Below are positions 56,519 through 64,000 of a stretch of 64,000 nt of DNA, in pieces. Numbering within the stretch: the stretch's first letter is position 1; every line of letters begins with the position of its first letter. The notes under the pieces were generated by a model. The model saw nothing but the letters and a program-made list of their open reading frames with translations. It made no database searches and was not told where the DNA came from. Location: the NCBI RefSeq assembly GCF_030297555.1, contig NZ_AP028136.1, forward strand, positions 930,001 through 994,000, given 5' to 3'. The stretch comes from Polynucleobacter sp. HIN5 (GTDB taxonomy: Bacteria > Pseudomonadota > Gammaproteobacteria > Burkholderiales > Burkholderiaceae). The translations under genes were made by a program, and so were the position numbers.

Positions 56519-57276
56519 GCCGCGTCCACGAACTCCCGATTACAGCGATTCAGTTCTACGCTACGGCACCATACCCATGCAGCTACATTCCAGAGCAAAT
56601 TGCCCGCTCACAAGTTGCTACCCCCACGCATTCGATTGGCGCTGATGTTTATAGCAATCTAGTCAATGCAGGTTTTCGTCGCAGTGGCTCGTATACCTAT
56701 CGACCCTATTGCGATCATTGCAAAGCCTGTATTGCGACGCGTATTCCGGTGGCTTCCTTTACTCCCAATCGCAGTCAACGCCGTACTTGGCAAAAACACG
56801 CCGGCTTGCAAACGCAGGTCTTAAGCCTTGCGTTTACTGACGAGCACTACCAACTCTATCAACAATATCAATCGACCCGTCATCACTCCAGCTTAATGGA
56901 GTACGACAACCAAGAGCAATACACACAATTCTTATTGCAAAGCCGCGTTAACTCGCGCATGGTGGAGTTTCGGGATGGGCCAAATGATCTGCACCCTGGT
57001 CGTCTGCGCATGGTGAGCATGATTGATGTGTTGGAGCAAGGCATCTCCTCGGTTTATACCTTTTATGATTCCACTCAAGCGAGCACCAGCTATGGCACCT
57101 ATAGCGTCTTGTGGCAAATTGATCAGGTTTTGCAACTGGGTCTACCCTATTTATATTTGGGCTACTACATCGCACAAAGCCCTAAAATGTCCTATAAGAT
57201 TAAATTTCAACCACTGGAAGGATTGATCAACGATCAGTGGCAACGCTTGTTGCCGCATCAGCATACTGATGATTAA
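56515..57276 (+). CDS. bpt: Bacterial leucyltransferase Bpt (Ate1-like)
   Basis: A 253-residue aminoacyl-tRNA-protein transferase of the Ate1 type. The family N-terminus has [14 protein letters not shown], and the middle [17 protein letters not shown] holds a pair of cysteines; the Ate1 C-terminal domain includes [15 protein letters not shown] and [16 protein letters not shown]. Bpt adds Leu to N-terminal Asp or Glu, feeding the same N-degron pathway as Aat. Overlaps with aat and pyrD suggest one transcript. Confidence 0.94.
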   Translation: MSRVHELPITAIQFYATAPYPCSYIPEQIARSQVATPTHSIGADVYSNLVNAGFRRSGSYTYRPYCDHCKACIATRIPVASFTPNRSQRRTWQKHAGLQTQVLSLAFTDEHYQLYQQYQSTRHHSSLMEYDNQEQYTQFLLQSRVNSRMVEFRDGPNDLHPGRLRMVSMIDVLEQGISSVYTFYDSTQASTSYGTYSVLWQIDQVLQLGLPYLYLGYYIAQSPKMSYKIKFQPLEGLINDQWQRLLPHQHTDD

Positions 57277-58297
57277 TACCTACCCGCTTGTTCGTCCCCT
57301 ACTGTTCTCGCTGGACCCCGAAGAGGCTCATGACTTCTCCTTCGCACAACTAGATCGTCTAGAGCGCTGTGGGCTTCTGAAGGCCTTGATTGGCAAACCC
57401 ATTATCAAGCCGGTTGAACTCTGTGGCGTGCGATTTCGTAATCCAGTGGGTTTGGCCGCCGGCTTAGATAAAGATGGTAAGTATATTGACGCACTTGCAA
57501 GCCTTGGATTTGGGTTCTTAGAAATTGGCACGGTGACCCCTTTGCCACAACCCGGCAATCCCAAGCCGCGCATGTTTCGTCTACCAAGCGCACACGCCTT
57601 AATTAATCGCATGGGCTTTAATAACGATGGAGTTGATGCCTGTATCGAACGCGTCAAACGCGCTCGGTTTTATCAAGAAGGTGGTGTGATTGGTCTTAAT
57701 ATTGGTAAGAACGCCAGCACACCCATCGAAGATGCTGTCAATGACTATGTCATCTGCATGCGCAAGGTCTATCCGGTGGCAAGCTACATCACGGCCAACA
57801 TCTCATCACCCAATACTAAAAACTTACGCGATCTTCAGGGCGAAGCGATGTTACGTCAGCTATTGCAAGCACTTCATCAAACCCGCGAGGATTTAAGCAA
57901 CCAGTTGGGCGTGCGCAAGCCACTCTTTCTAAAAATTGCACCCGATCTCGAGGCAGCGGACCTTAAGTTGATTGCCAATCTCTTAATCGAGTTTGAGATC
58001 GATGCCGTGATCGCCACGAACACTACCATTGCTCGCACCGGTGTAGAACAGCTCGAGCATGGTCATGAAACGGGCGGCCTCTCAGGGTCACCGGTCTTGG
58101 CCCGCTCCAATCAAGTCATTCATGATTTATTTCAGGTCCTGCACAACCGCATTCCCATCATTGGGGTTGGTGGCATCCTGTCTGGTGAGAACGTCAAACA
58201 GAAACTGGATGCGGGCGCTAGTTTGGTGCAAATCTACACCGGGCTCATCTATCAAGGTCCTAAACTAATTGCAGATTGTGTGCGGGCCTTTCCTTAA
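57269..58297 (+). CDS. pyrD: Dihydroorotate dehydrogenase (quinone) PyrD
   Basis: A 342-residue class 2 enzyme that oxidises dihydroorotate to orotate with quinone. FMN-site motifs are [36 protein letters not shown], the catalytic Ser in [10 protein letters not shown], and [11 protein letters not shown]. The N-terminal helices should dip into the membrane. It overlaps the end of bpt by eight bases. Confidence 0.97.
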   Translation: MINTYPLVRPLLFSLDPEEAHDFSFAQLDRLERCGLLKALIGKPIIKPVELCGVRFRNPVGLAAGLDKDGKYIDALASLGFGFLEIGTVTPLPQPGNPKPRMFRLPSAHALINRMGFNNDGVDACIERVKRARFYQEGGVIGLNIGKNASTPIEDAVNDYVICMRKVYPVASYITANISSPNTKNLRDLQGEAMLRQLLQALHQTREDLSNQLGVRKPLFLKIAPDLEAADLKLIANLLIEFEIDAVIATNTTIARTGVEQLEHGHETGGLSGSPVLARSNQVIHDLFQVLHNRIPIIGVGGILSGENVKQKLDAGASLVQIYTGLIYQGPKLIADCVRAFP

Positions 58298-58394
58298 ATA
58301 GTTCATTTGCTTCTCAGTTGTTCAATTGCCCGTGTTGATTTACTATTGGATTTCATAATACGCAATGCTGTAAAAACTCATTACAATCATTGAT

Positions 58395-59201
58395 ATGGAT
58401 AGCAAGGCAAACAAAAACTCGGGTGACGTCAGCAAGACGGCGATTCAGGTCGTTGAGCGTATGATGAACCTTCTTGATTGCTTGGCCGATCAAGAGGAAG
58501 CGAGTAGCCTCAAGCTACTCTCTCAAAAAACTGGTCTACACCCCTCCACCGCACATCGTATTCTCAACGACATGGTTGCCTGTCGCCTGGTCGAGCGTGG
58601 TGATGGCGGTACCTACAAGTTAGGCCTAAGACTCTTGGAACTCGGTAATTTGGTCAAAGAACGCTTATCAGTTCGAGAAGCCGCTCAACTGCCCATGCGA
58701 GCCCTTCATAAGCTCACCGGCGAGACCGTTAACCTCTCGGTTCGTCAGGGTGATGAGATCGTCTATGTCGACCGTGCTTATAGTGAACGCTCTGGGATGC
58801 AGGTAGTTCGGGCGATTGGCGGTCGTGCTCCCTTGCACTTAACCTCCGTTGGCAAATTATTCTTGGCTTTAGATGACCCCAACCAAGTACGCGCCTATGC
58901 AACCCGCACCGGGCTAGCCGGGCACACGCGCAATAGCATCACCCAAATAGCCAAGCTCGAGAGTGAGCTTGGGAGCGTTCGCCATGTAGGCCACTCGCGG
59001 GATAACGAGGAGCTTGAACTTGGAGTAAGCTGCCTCGCTGCCGGCATTTTGGATGACACGGGGAAGTTAGTCGCGGGTCTTTCGCTTAGCTCGCCAACCG
59101 ATCGCATGCAACCGGATTGGCTCAAGGCCTTACAAGAAACTGCCCTGCAAATTTCCAAAGGCTTAGGTTATAAACCCCAATCAATCCCCAAGGGTGATTA
59201 G
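58395..59201 (+). CDS. IclR family transcriptional regulator
   Basis: A 268-residue regulator with an N-terminal winged helix (about 18-80, LKLLSQKTGLHPSTAHRILND) and a C-terminal IclR effector domain (about 90-260) with VRQGDEIVYVDRAYSERSGM and GVSCLAAGIL. The ligand and targets are unknown; IclR proteins often control catabolism of aromatic or small organic acids. The 97-base upstream gap contains AT-rich sequence and no clear operator. It is convergent with the PBP7-like gene, three bases away. Confidence 0.9.
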   Translation: MDSKANKNSGDVSKTAIQVVERMMNLLDCLADQEEASSLKLLSQKTGLHPSTAHRILNDMVACRLVERGDGGTYKLGLRLLELGNLVKERLSVREAAQLPMRALHKLTGETVNLSVRQGDEIVYVDRAYSERSGMQVVRAIGGRAPLHLTSVGKLFLALDDPNQVRAYATRTGLAGHTRNSITQIAKLESELGSVRHVGHSRDNEELELGVSCLAAGILDDTGKLVAGLSLSSPTDRMQPDWLKALQETALQISKGLGYKPQSIPKGD

Positions 59202-59204
59202 TCT

Positions 59205-60332
59205 TTACATTGTGAGACGGCGAACGGCTTTTGGCTCGCCGGGCTGATAACTTTCAATCCAATCGCGCACTCGTACCGCATCCGCAAAGCGCGATTGAGT
59301 TCCGACTGAATCCAAGAAAACTAGCAGCAATGGTAGGCCATTAACCCTCGCCTGCATGACCAAGCACCTGCCGGCCGCGCTGATGAACCCGGTTTTTTGC
59401 AAACCGATTTCCATATCGCCCGCGCGCACGAGACGGTTGGTATTCAGAAACACCTGTGGACGTTTATTAATCACCAAGGTGGTATCGGGCCATACCGAGA
59501 ACTCCCGAATCAATTTGTAGTTATACGATGCAACCAACATTCTGGCCAAGTCCTCGGCGGTTGATACATTGGTAGCTAATAAACCGGTTGGATCGGTAAA
59601 GTTGGAATGGGTCATTCCCAAGGAGTAGGCTTTGTGATTCATGACCTCAACGAAGGCCTTAGCACCACCAGGATAATTTCGTGCCAATAAATACGCAGCA
59701 CGGTTCTCTGAAGACATCAGTGCGAGCAACAAGGCTTCCTCGCGGGTTAACTTGGTCCCCAGAGACAAGCGGGATTTAGCATAAATCTTGACGTCTTCCT
59801 GCGTAATGGTCAGCACCTCGTCAAGGGGTGCATTCGAGTCAAGCACCACCATCGCCGTCATGAGTTTGGTAATCGATGCGATGGGCAAACTAACATCGGG
59901 GTTTTTCTCAAAGAGGATATCTTTAGAATGCTGATCCACCACCATCGCCACACTCGACTTGAGATTGAGGTCATCGGGTTGATTTCGCAAACCCATTGCG
60001 GTTGCAAATGATGGACGACCAGCTGCCTGCGGGGGATTCTTGGGGCGATTGACCGTGGTTCGCACCTGCTTGGGATTGGCAGACTTAGGCTTTTGGGCCA
60101 CAGTCGACTTGTTTCCTTGGGCGCTTTGTTTGGGTTTGTTCACTTGGGTAGCGCTTGAGGACTGCGCTAAGACCGGCTCAGTGATACCGAGTGTGAGACT
60201 AAGAATGCCAAGGAGAAGAATCTGGAGGGGGCGTCGGGCCCCTGTCTGCTGTTCAGACAAATGACGAGTAACTGAATAAATGAACACCTGAAACAATCTC
60301 AATGTGAATCCCAGAATTGAGTACAGTTGCAC
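59205..60332 (-). CDS. pbpG: D-alanyl-D-alanine endopeptidase, PBP7/S11 type
   Basis: A 375-residue serine peptidase that cleaves peptidoglycan cross-links. The active-site motifs are SITK (Ser153, Lys156), SSEN and QKTGFISAAGRC. A signal-like hydrophobic stretch (LQILLLGILSLTLGITEPVLAQ) starts at residue 36, after a Lys/Pro-rich linker. The reported start is a GTG at 60332; a TTG at 60260 would give a shorter leader, and I cannot decide between them. The central Lys/Pro-rich region (65-105) is longer than in E. coli PBP7. Confidence 0.88.
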   Translation of the reverse strand: MQLYSILGFTLRLFQVFIYSVTRHLSEQQTGARRPLQILLLGILSLTLGITEPVLAQSSSATQVNKPKQSAQGNKSTVAQKPKSANPKQVRTTVNRPKNPPQAAGRPSFATAMGLRNQPDDLNLKSSVAMVVDQHSKDILFEKNPDVSLPIASITKLMTAMVVLDSNAPLDEVLTITQEDVKIYAKSRLSLGTKLTREEALLLALMSSENRAAYLLARNYPGGAKAFVEVMNHKAYSLGMTHSNFTDPTGLLATNVSTAEDLARMLVASYNYKLIREFSVWPDTTLVINKRPQVFLNTNRLVRAGDMEIGLQKTGFISAAGRCLVMQARVNGLPLLLVFLDSVGTQSRFADAVRVRDWIESYQPGEPKAVRRLTM

Positions 60333-60345
60333 AATAATAACCGGA

Positions 60346-61230
60346 TTAGCGCTTGGCTAGTATTTTTCCTTGGTAGTTCACCAAGATCACTGCGGTCATG
60401 GTGAGCAATAGCCCAGCTAGCATCATGAGGGTCAGGGGCTCATCAAATAATATCCAGGCCATCAGCGCCGTGGTTGGTGGTGTCAGATACAAAAGGCTAG
60501 TGACCTTTGTGGCAGCCCCCTTACGAATCAAGATAAACAACAAACTAATCGCTCCAATCGAGGTGGGCAAAATACCCCAGAGCAAGGCCCCAATCACCGG
60601 TGTATTCCAGACAATCTGGCGGTTCTCAAAGAGTAAGGCAACAATCAAACATAAGAGAGCCGAGATCGAAAACTGAATCATTGATCCGGCCCGAAGATCA
60701 AAATCAGGGCAGTATTTTTTTTGATAGAGCGTACCAAAGGTAATGGCAAATAAGGCAGCAATGGCAAAACCATAGGCACTCATTGGAATATCTAAAAAGC
60801 TGGTTTTATCAGCCACTACCAAAGCCACACCACCAATTCCCAGAACCAGGCCTAGCCATTGGCGATAGTTAACCCGCTCAGCAACCCATGAAGCACTCCA
60901 CGCCGTTAGGATGGGCTGCAATCCCACAATCAATGCGATCAGTCCAGCGGTCATTCCCAGACGAACCGCACTCCACACGCCCATCACATACCCAAATTGC
61001 AAGAGCACCCCAGCGACTGCAATATGGATGGTCTGGGAGCGATTAGGCCAGATGGGTTTCCAGAACAAAATGATGAGGCCCATCACGAGCAGTACACCAG
61101 TAAAGCGCAGGAATAAAAATGTGGCGGGCTCCATATACGGCATGCCAAAGCGCGCAATGATGAAGCCCGTACTCCAGATAAAAACAAACAATGGCGCGGC
61201 AAATGCCTCAATCGGAGTGGCTGACTTCAT
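60346..61230 (-). CDS. DMT superfamily transporter (EamA domains)
   Basis: A 294-residue membrane protein with ten helices forming two EamA repeats, beginning IEAFAAPLFVFIWSTGFIIARFGMP. The family exports metabolites or amino acids in many bacteria, but the substrate cannot be told from sequence. Its start overlaps the stop of the deacetylase-family gene by four bases, so the two are coupled. Confidence 0.9.
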   Translation of the reverse strand: MKSATPIEAFAAPLFVFIWSTGFIIARFGMPYMEPATFLFLRFTGVLLVMGLIILFWKPIWPNRSQTIHIAVAGVLLQFGYVMGVWSAVRLGMTAGLIALIVGLQPILTAWSASWVAERVNYRQWLGLVLGIGGVALVVADKTSFLDIPMSAYGFAIAALFAITFGTLYQKKYCPDFDLRAGSMIQFSISALLCLIVALLFENRQIVWNTPVIGALLWGILPTSIGAISLLFILIRKGAATKVTSLLYLTPPTTALMAWILFDEPLTLMMLAGLLLTMTAVILVNYQGKILAKR

Positions 61231-62150
61231 GAAGTGAAAGGAGGCTTGGAAACAGTCATTGTATGCTGATGCGCACTTGCAATTTGGATCGTTTGATAAT
61301 GAATCTGCACCGTATCGTCAATTGGGTTGGCGTATCCTCCTGCCATCGCAATGGCGATTGGGATGCCCCGCTCTCGCACAAATGCCATGACCTGTTGATC
61401 ACGTAGCGCTAGCCCCTCTTTAGTGAGTGTGAGACGACCCAAACGATCGCCCTCAAACGGGTCGGCCCCTGCCAAGTAAATCAGAAACTCAATCTCCTGA
61501 TTTGCAAGAAACCCGAGGGCCCGCTCAAGTGCCTCTAAATAGATCACGTCGCCAGTGCCATCGGCTAAGGCAATATCTAGATCGCTGCTGGTCTTTGCAA
61601 ATGGGTAGTTTTTCTCACCATGGATTGAAACCGTGTAAATCGCAGGATCATGCTGCAAAATCGCTGCGGTACCATCACCTTGATGAACATCGAGATCCAA
61701 AATGCCGATTTTTTGAAGACCGATTGGGTGCTTCATTAGCACCCGCGCCGCAATCGCGGCATCATTAAAGACACAAAAGCCTGAGCCCTTATTGCGGTAG
61801 GCATGGTGTGTACCGCCGGCTAGATTAACTGCGATACCCTCCTCGATGGCAGAGTGGCATGCAGCAATCGTGGCACCCACCGAGCGGCGGGAGCGCTCCA
61901 CCATTTTCTCTGACCAAGGAAATCCGATTTCTTTCTGTTCTGCCTCACTCAGGGTTCCACCAATCACCCGTTGCACATACGAAGGATCATGGGCCAGGAG
62001 CAGTTCCGTGTCGCTTGCCCTTGGCGCTTCAAGCAATTGAGCACTTGGAAGACCAAGAACTAAATCACGCAGCATTTTGTACTTCGCCATTGGAAACCGG
62101 TGCCCTGTGGGCAACGGGAGCACAAAGTGATCGCTGTAGTAGGCTTTCAA
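61227..62150 (-). CDS. Histone deacetylase family protein
   Basis: A 307-residue zinc hydrolase of the class IV/acetoin utilisation-like deacetylase type. The active-site pattern is HHAYRNKGSGFCVFND, followed by the zinc ligands in LDLDVHQGDGTAAI and GADPFEGDRLGRL. It may act on acetylpolyamines or other acetylated small molecules; no substrate is shown. The start is a TTG at 62150. The 154-base gap upstream contains the phasin promoter on the other strand. Confidence 0.88.
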   Translation of the reverse strand: MKAYYSDHFVLPLPTGHRFPMAKYKMLRDLVLGLPSAQLLEAPRASDTELLLAHDPSYVQRVIGGTLSEAEQKEIGFPWSEKMVERSRRSVGATIAACHSAIEEGIAVNLAGGTHHAYRNKGSGFCVFNDAAIAARVLMKHPIGLQKIGILDLDVHQGDGTAAILQHDPAIYTVSIHGEKNYPFAKTSSDLDIALADGTGDVIYLEALERALGFLANQEIEFLIYLAGADPFEGDRLGRLTLTKEGLALRDQQVMAFVRERGIPIAIAMAGGYANPIDDTVQIHYQTIQIASAHQHTMTVSKPPFTS

Positions 62151-62223
62151 GGAATCTAAGGTTTATTGTATAAGTATTTGATTATATTGGATTATTCATA
62201 CTAATTTCACGAGCAATGATTGA

Positions 62224-62238
62224 TGTTGCATCGCAACA
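62224..62238. promoter_or_regulatory. Candidate PhaR-type operator in the phasin promoter
   Basis: TGTTGC (62224-62229), three bases, GCAACA (62233-62238) form a perfect inverted repeat with a TTGC-N3-GCAA core. With a two-base insertion, the symmetry continues to ATGATT and AATCAT on the outside. It overlaps the -35 of the promoter below. TGC-N3-GCA-like motifs have been described for PhaR, the repressor of phasin genes that senses polyhydroxyalkanoate; the identity here is inference. Confidence 0.5.
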
Positions 62239-62254
62239 AATCATCCTCTATAAT
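62226..62254 (+). promoter_or_regulatory. Sigma70 promoter of the phasin gene
   Basis: TTGCAT (62226-62231), a 17-base spacer and a perfect TATAAT (62249-62254) make the best sigma70-type promoter seen in the window. Transcription would start near 62261, giving a leader of about 44 bases with the RBS AAGGAG before the phasin ATG. Confidence 0.8.
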
Positions 62255-62304
62255 TAGCAATAAGATGACTATAAATTGTCACCCCCATTTAACCGAAGGA
62301 GTCC

Positions 62305-62868
62305 ATGATGAACTTAACCCCTGAACAAATTGCGGCCGCCCAAAAGGCCAACCTGGAGACCCTTGCCGGTCTTACCAACCAAGCCCTCAAAAGCGTTGAG
62401 AAACTTGTTGAGCTGAACATGCAAATCGCCAAAAACAGTTTGAGCGAGAGCATGAGCAATGCCAAGAAAGCACTCGAGGTGCGCGACGTCCAGCAACTCA
62501 TTACCCAGCAAGCTGAAATGATTCAGCCAATGGCCGAGCGTATGATGAACTACGGTCGTGATCTCTATGAGATTGCACAAGATAGCTCCCATGCTTTTAC
62601 CAAAACTGCGGAAGCAGAGTTCGCTGCTAATCAGAAAAAATTGCAATCCATGGTAGATGAGTGGACCAAAAACGCTCCAGCTGGTTCCGATGCTGCTGTA
62701 CAAATGATGAAGCAAGCGATCGCAGCGGCAAATAATAGTTATGAGACCAGCCAAAAGGCCATTAAGCACGCTATGGAAGTTGCTCAAGCCAATATGCAAA
62801 ATGCAGCCGATACTGTGACCAAAGCGGCTAGCAAGGCAGCGAAGGCTGCTAAGAAGTCATCTGAGTAA
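62305..62868 (+). CDS. phaP: Phasin family protein
   Basis: A 187-residue helical protein of the phasin_2 family. Phasins coat polyhydroxyalkanoate granules and control their size and number. The N-terminal [21 protein letters not shown] is the family signature; the rest is amphipathic helix with a central coiled coil, ending in an Ala/Lys-rich tail ([10 protein letters not shown]). Tandem ATGs at 62305 and 62308 follow AAGGAG. It has its own promoter and a strong terminator; the genes for polymer synthesis are not in the window. Confidence 0.93.
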   Translation: MMNLTPEQIAAAQKANLETLAGLTNQALKSVEKLVELNMQIAKNSLSESMSNAKKALEVRDVQQLITQQAEMIQPMAERMMNYGRDLYEIAQDSSHAFTKTAEAEFAANQKKLQSMVDEWTKNAPAGSDAAVQMMKQAIAAANNSYETSQKAIKHAMEVAQANMQNAADTVTKAASKAAKAAKKSSE

Positions 62869-62888
62869 TTCACAGAACGCATGAAGTC

Positions 62889-62914
62889 AAAACCCCGCTA
62901 CGGCGGGGTTTTTT
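62889..62914. terminator. Rho-independent terminator after the phasin gene
   Basis: The stem CCCCGC (62893-62898) and GCGGGG (62903-62908) with a TACG loop is extended by AAAA and TTTT, and a run of six T follows on the plus strand. It lies 21 bases after the phasin stop. On the minus strand the same hairpin is followed by four T, so it may also end the lpdA transcript. Confidence 0.92.
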
Positions 62915-62929
62915 CTTGGGACCCAAGAA
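62913..62929. repeat. Perfect palindrome next to the terminator
   Basis: TTCTTGGG (62913-62920) and CCCAAGAA (62922-62929) are perfect inverted copies around one base, forming a second hairpin immediately after the terminator's T run and 21 bases from the lpdA stop. Its role is unknown; it could be a second transcription barrier or a protein-binding site. Confidence 0.5.
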
Positions 62930-62949
62930 TAGTAAATCTTTTATGTGCG

Positions 62950-64000
62950 TTACTTCTTCTTGGCAGGAGGTAAGTCGGTGCATGATCCATGGTGAGCTTC
63001 TGCTGCCAATCCCACAGATTCTCCAAGAGTTGGATGAGGATGAATGGTCTTACCAATATCGACCGAGTCGGCTCCCATCTCAATTGCTAAACACACCTCG
63101 CCAATCAGGTCACCCGCATTGGTTCCCACAATCCCTCCACCAATAATGCGGTGGGTGTTGGCATCAAAGAGTAATTTAGTAAAGCCTTCGTCACGACCAT
63201 TGGCAATCGCTCGTCCACTGGCTGCCCATGGGAATAAACCTTTCTCATAGGCAATACCTTGTGCCTTGCACTGCTCCTCGGTAAGACCAGCCCACGCCAC
63301 CTCTGGATCGGTATAGGCTACCGACGGAATTTGCTTAGCATCAAAATAGGATTTCTGACCGGCTGCTGCTTCTGCTGCAACATGGCCTTCGTGCACAGCC
63401 TTGTGCGCCAACATGGGTTGCCCAACAATATCGCCGATCGCAAAGATATTGGCTACATTGGTTCGCATTTGCGTATCTACAGGAATAAATCCGCGCTCAT
63501 CAACCTGCACACCAGCAGAACCTGCATCAATCTTCTTGCCATTGGGGGTGCGACCCACTGCTACTAACACAAGGTCGTAACGTTGTGGGCTACCTGGTGA
63601 CTTTTCACCCTCAAAATAAACCTCGATGCCATCTGGCTTGGCTTCTGCGCGAACCGCACGAGTTTTAAGCATGATGTGGTCGAAGCGATGTGCATTCATC
63701 TTCTCCCAAACGCGCTCGAGATCGCGATCAGCACCAGCCATCAAGCCATCCATCATCTCAACAATATCGATGCGTGAGCCCAGTGCACTATAGACGGTAG
63801 CCATCTCCAAACCAATGATGCCGCCACCAATCACCAACATGCGCTTCGGAATACTCTTCAATAGCAATGCGCCCGTGCTATCCACCACGCGGGGATCCTT
63901 GGGCATAAAGGGCAAAGCGATTGGTTGACTACCAGCCGCAATAATGGCTTTCTGAAAACGGATCACTTCTTTCTGACCCGATAGATCTTGTCCGCTGCCT
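62950..64000 (-). CDS. lpdA: Dihydrolipoyl dehydrogenase (partial, C-terminal part)
   Basis: The open frame continues through the right edge, so the 5' end, including the redox-active cysteine pair, is outside the window. Visible are the end of the FAD domain (KAIIAAGSQPIALPF), the NAD-binding loop GGGIIGLEMATVYSALGSRI, AIGDIVGQPMLAHKA and the interface-domain catalytic HPHPTLGES. It is the E3 flavoprotein shared by pyruvate and 2-oxoglutarate dehydrogenase complexes. It ends 36 bases from the bidirectional terminator. Confidence 0.95.
   Translation of the reverse strand, partial: GSGQDLSGQKEVIRFQKAIIAAGSQPIALPFMPKDPRVVDSTGALLLKSIPKRMLVIGGGIIGLEMATVYSALGSRIDIVEMMDGLMAGADRDLERVWEKMNAHRFDHIMLKTRAVRAEAKPDGIEVYFEGEKSPGSPQRYDLVLVAVGRTPNGKKIDAGSAGVQVDERGFIPVDTQMRTNVANIFAIGDIVGQPMLAHKAVHEGHVAAEAAAGQKSYFDAKQIPSVAYTDPEVAWAGLTEEQCKAQGIAYEKGLFPWAASGRAIANGRDEGFTKLLFDANTHRIIGGGIVGTNAGDLIGEVCLAIEMGADSVDIGKTIHPHPTLGESVGLAAEAHHGSCTDLPPAKKK

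Noticed and set aside
62314..62799. 161-codon open frame on the minus strand inside the phasin gene
   Set aside because: It is the antisense shadow of a repetitive Ala/Lys-rich coding region; the phasin has its own promoter, RBS and terminator.

Overview
The window reads as a chromosomal segment of a free-living betaproteobacterium of the family Burkholderiaceae, most like Polynucleobacter and its relatives. This is inferred from gene families and gene order (leuC-entericidin-leuD-leuB-asd-fimV-truA-trpF-trpB-trpA-accD-folC-dedD-cvpA-purF-metZ, and sdhCDAB-sdhE-gltA opposite mdh), not from a database search. Sampled stretches have about 50 percent GC. Genes are tightly packed: start-stop overlaps of the ATGA type are common, convergent genes end 0 to 15 bases apart, and no gap without a gene exceeds 300 bases. 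I found no tRNA, rRNA, CRISPR array, insertion sequence or prophage gene.

Layout. 1-2818 (minus): a queuosine-precursor transporter, the periplasmic methionine sulfoxide reductase MsrPQ and the start of a gamma-glutamyltransferase that runs off the left edge. 2915-4093: glutaryl-CoA dehydrogenase. 4095-6714 (minus): tRNA selenouridine synthase, a thioesterase, a DUF2244 membrane protein, pterin dehydratase and a DUF442 phosphatase/sulfurtransferase-like protein. 6744-17136 (minus): a sulfur-oxidation island with three YeeE/YedE transporter genes, a small cytochrome c, a periplasmic DsrE-like protein and soxB, soxX, soxA, soxZ, soxY, a cytochrome c, soxD, soxC and an ArsR/SoxR-type regulator. 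Divergent from it are modB and modC for molybdate uptake, which could supply the molybdenum that SoxC needs. The 154-base divergent region holds a 22-base near-perfect palindrome.

19047-39874 is one 21-kb block on the minus strand: metZ, purF, cvpA, a SPOR protein, folC, accD, trpA, trpB, trpF, truA, a short fimV, asd, leuB, leuD, an entericidin-like lipoprotein, leuC, gltA, sdhE, sdhB, sdhA, sdhD and sdhC. A GntR regulator (minus) and malate dehydrogenase (plus) follow, divergent around a palindromic site. From 41914 to 50971 come an MliC-like secreted protein, DUF2863, yaaA, a SulP transporter without a STAS domain, a methionine aminotransferase, a YfcG-like glutathione transferase, 3-hydroxybutyryl-CoA dehydrogenase, two membrane proteins and rarA. 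51010-52777 is an SOS-type umuDC operon with a LexA box abutting the start codon. 52820-58297 is a run of plus-strand genes: cyclophilin, a pabB-pabC fusion, a Nudix hydrolase, aat, bpt and pyrD. The right end carries an IclR regulator, a PBP7-type endopeptidase, a DMT transporter, a deacetylase-family protein, a phasin with a clear promoter and terminator, and a partial dihydrolipoyl dehydrogenase.

Together the genes describe a compact aerobic heterotroph with a full TCA-cycle block, leucine, tryptophan and methionine biosynthesis, probable polyhydroxyalkanoate storage (phasin, 3-hydroxybutyryl-CoA dehydrogenase), and the ability to gain energy from thiosulfate through the SoxCD-containing Sox pathway. 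The least described part is the sulfur island: the YeeE/YedE-cytochrome-DUF442 module, the duplicated cytochrome domain shared by SoxD and its neighbour, and the sox/mod control region.
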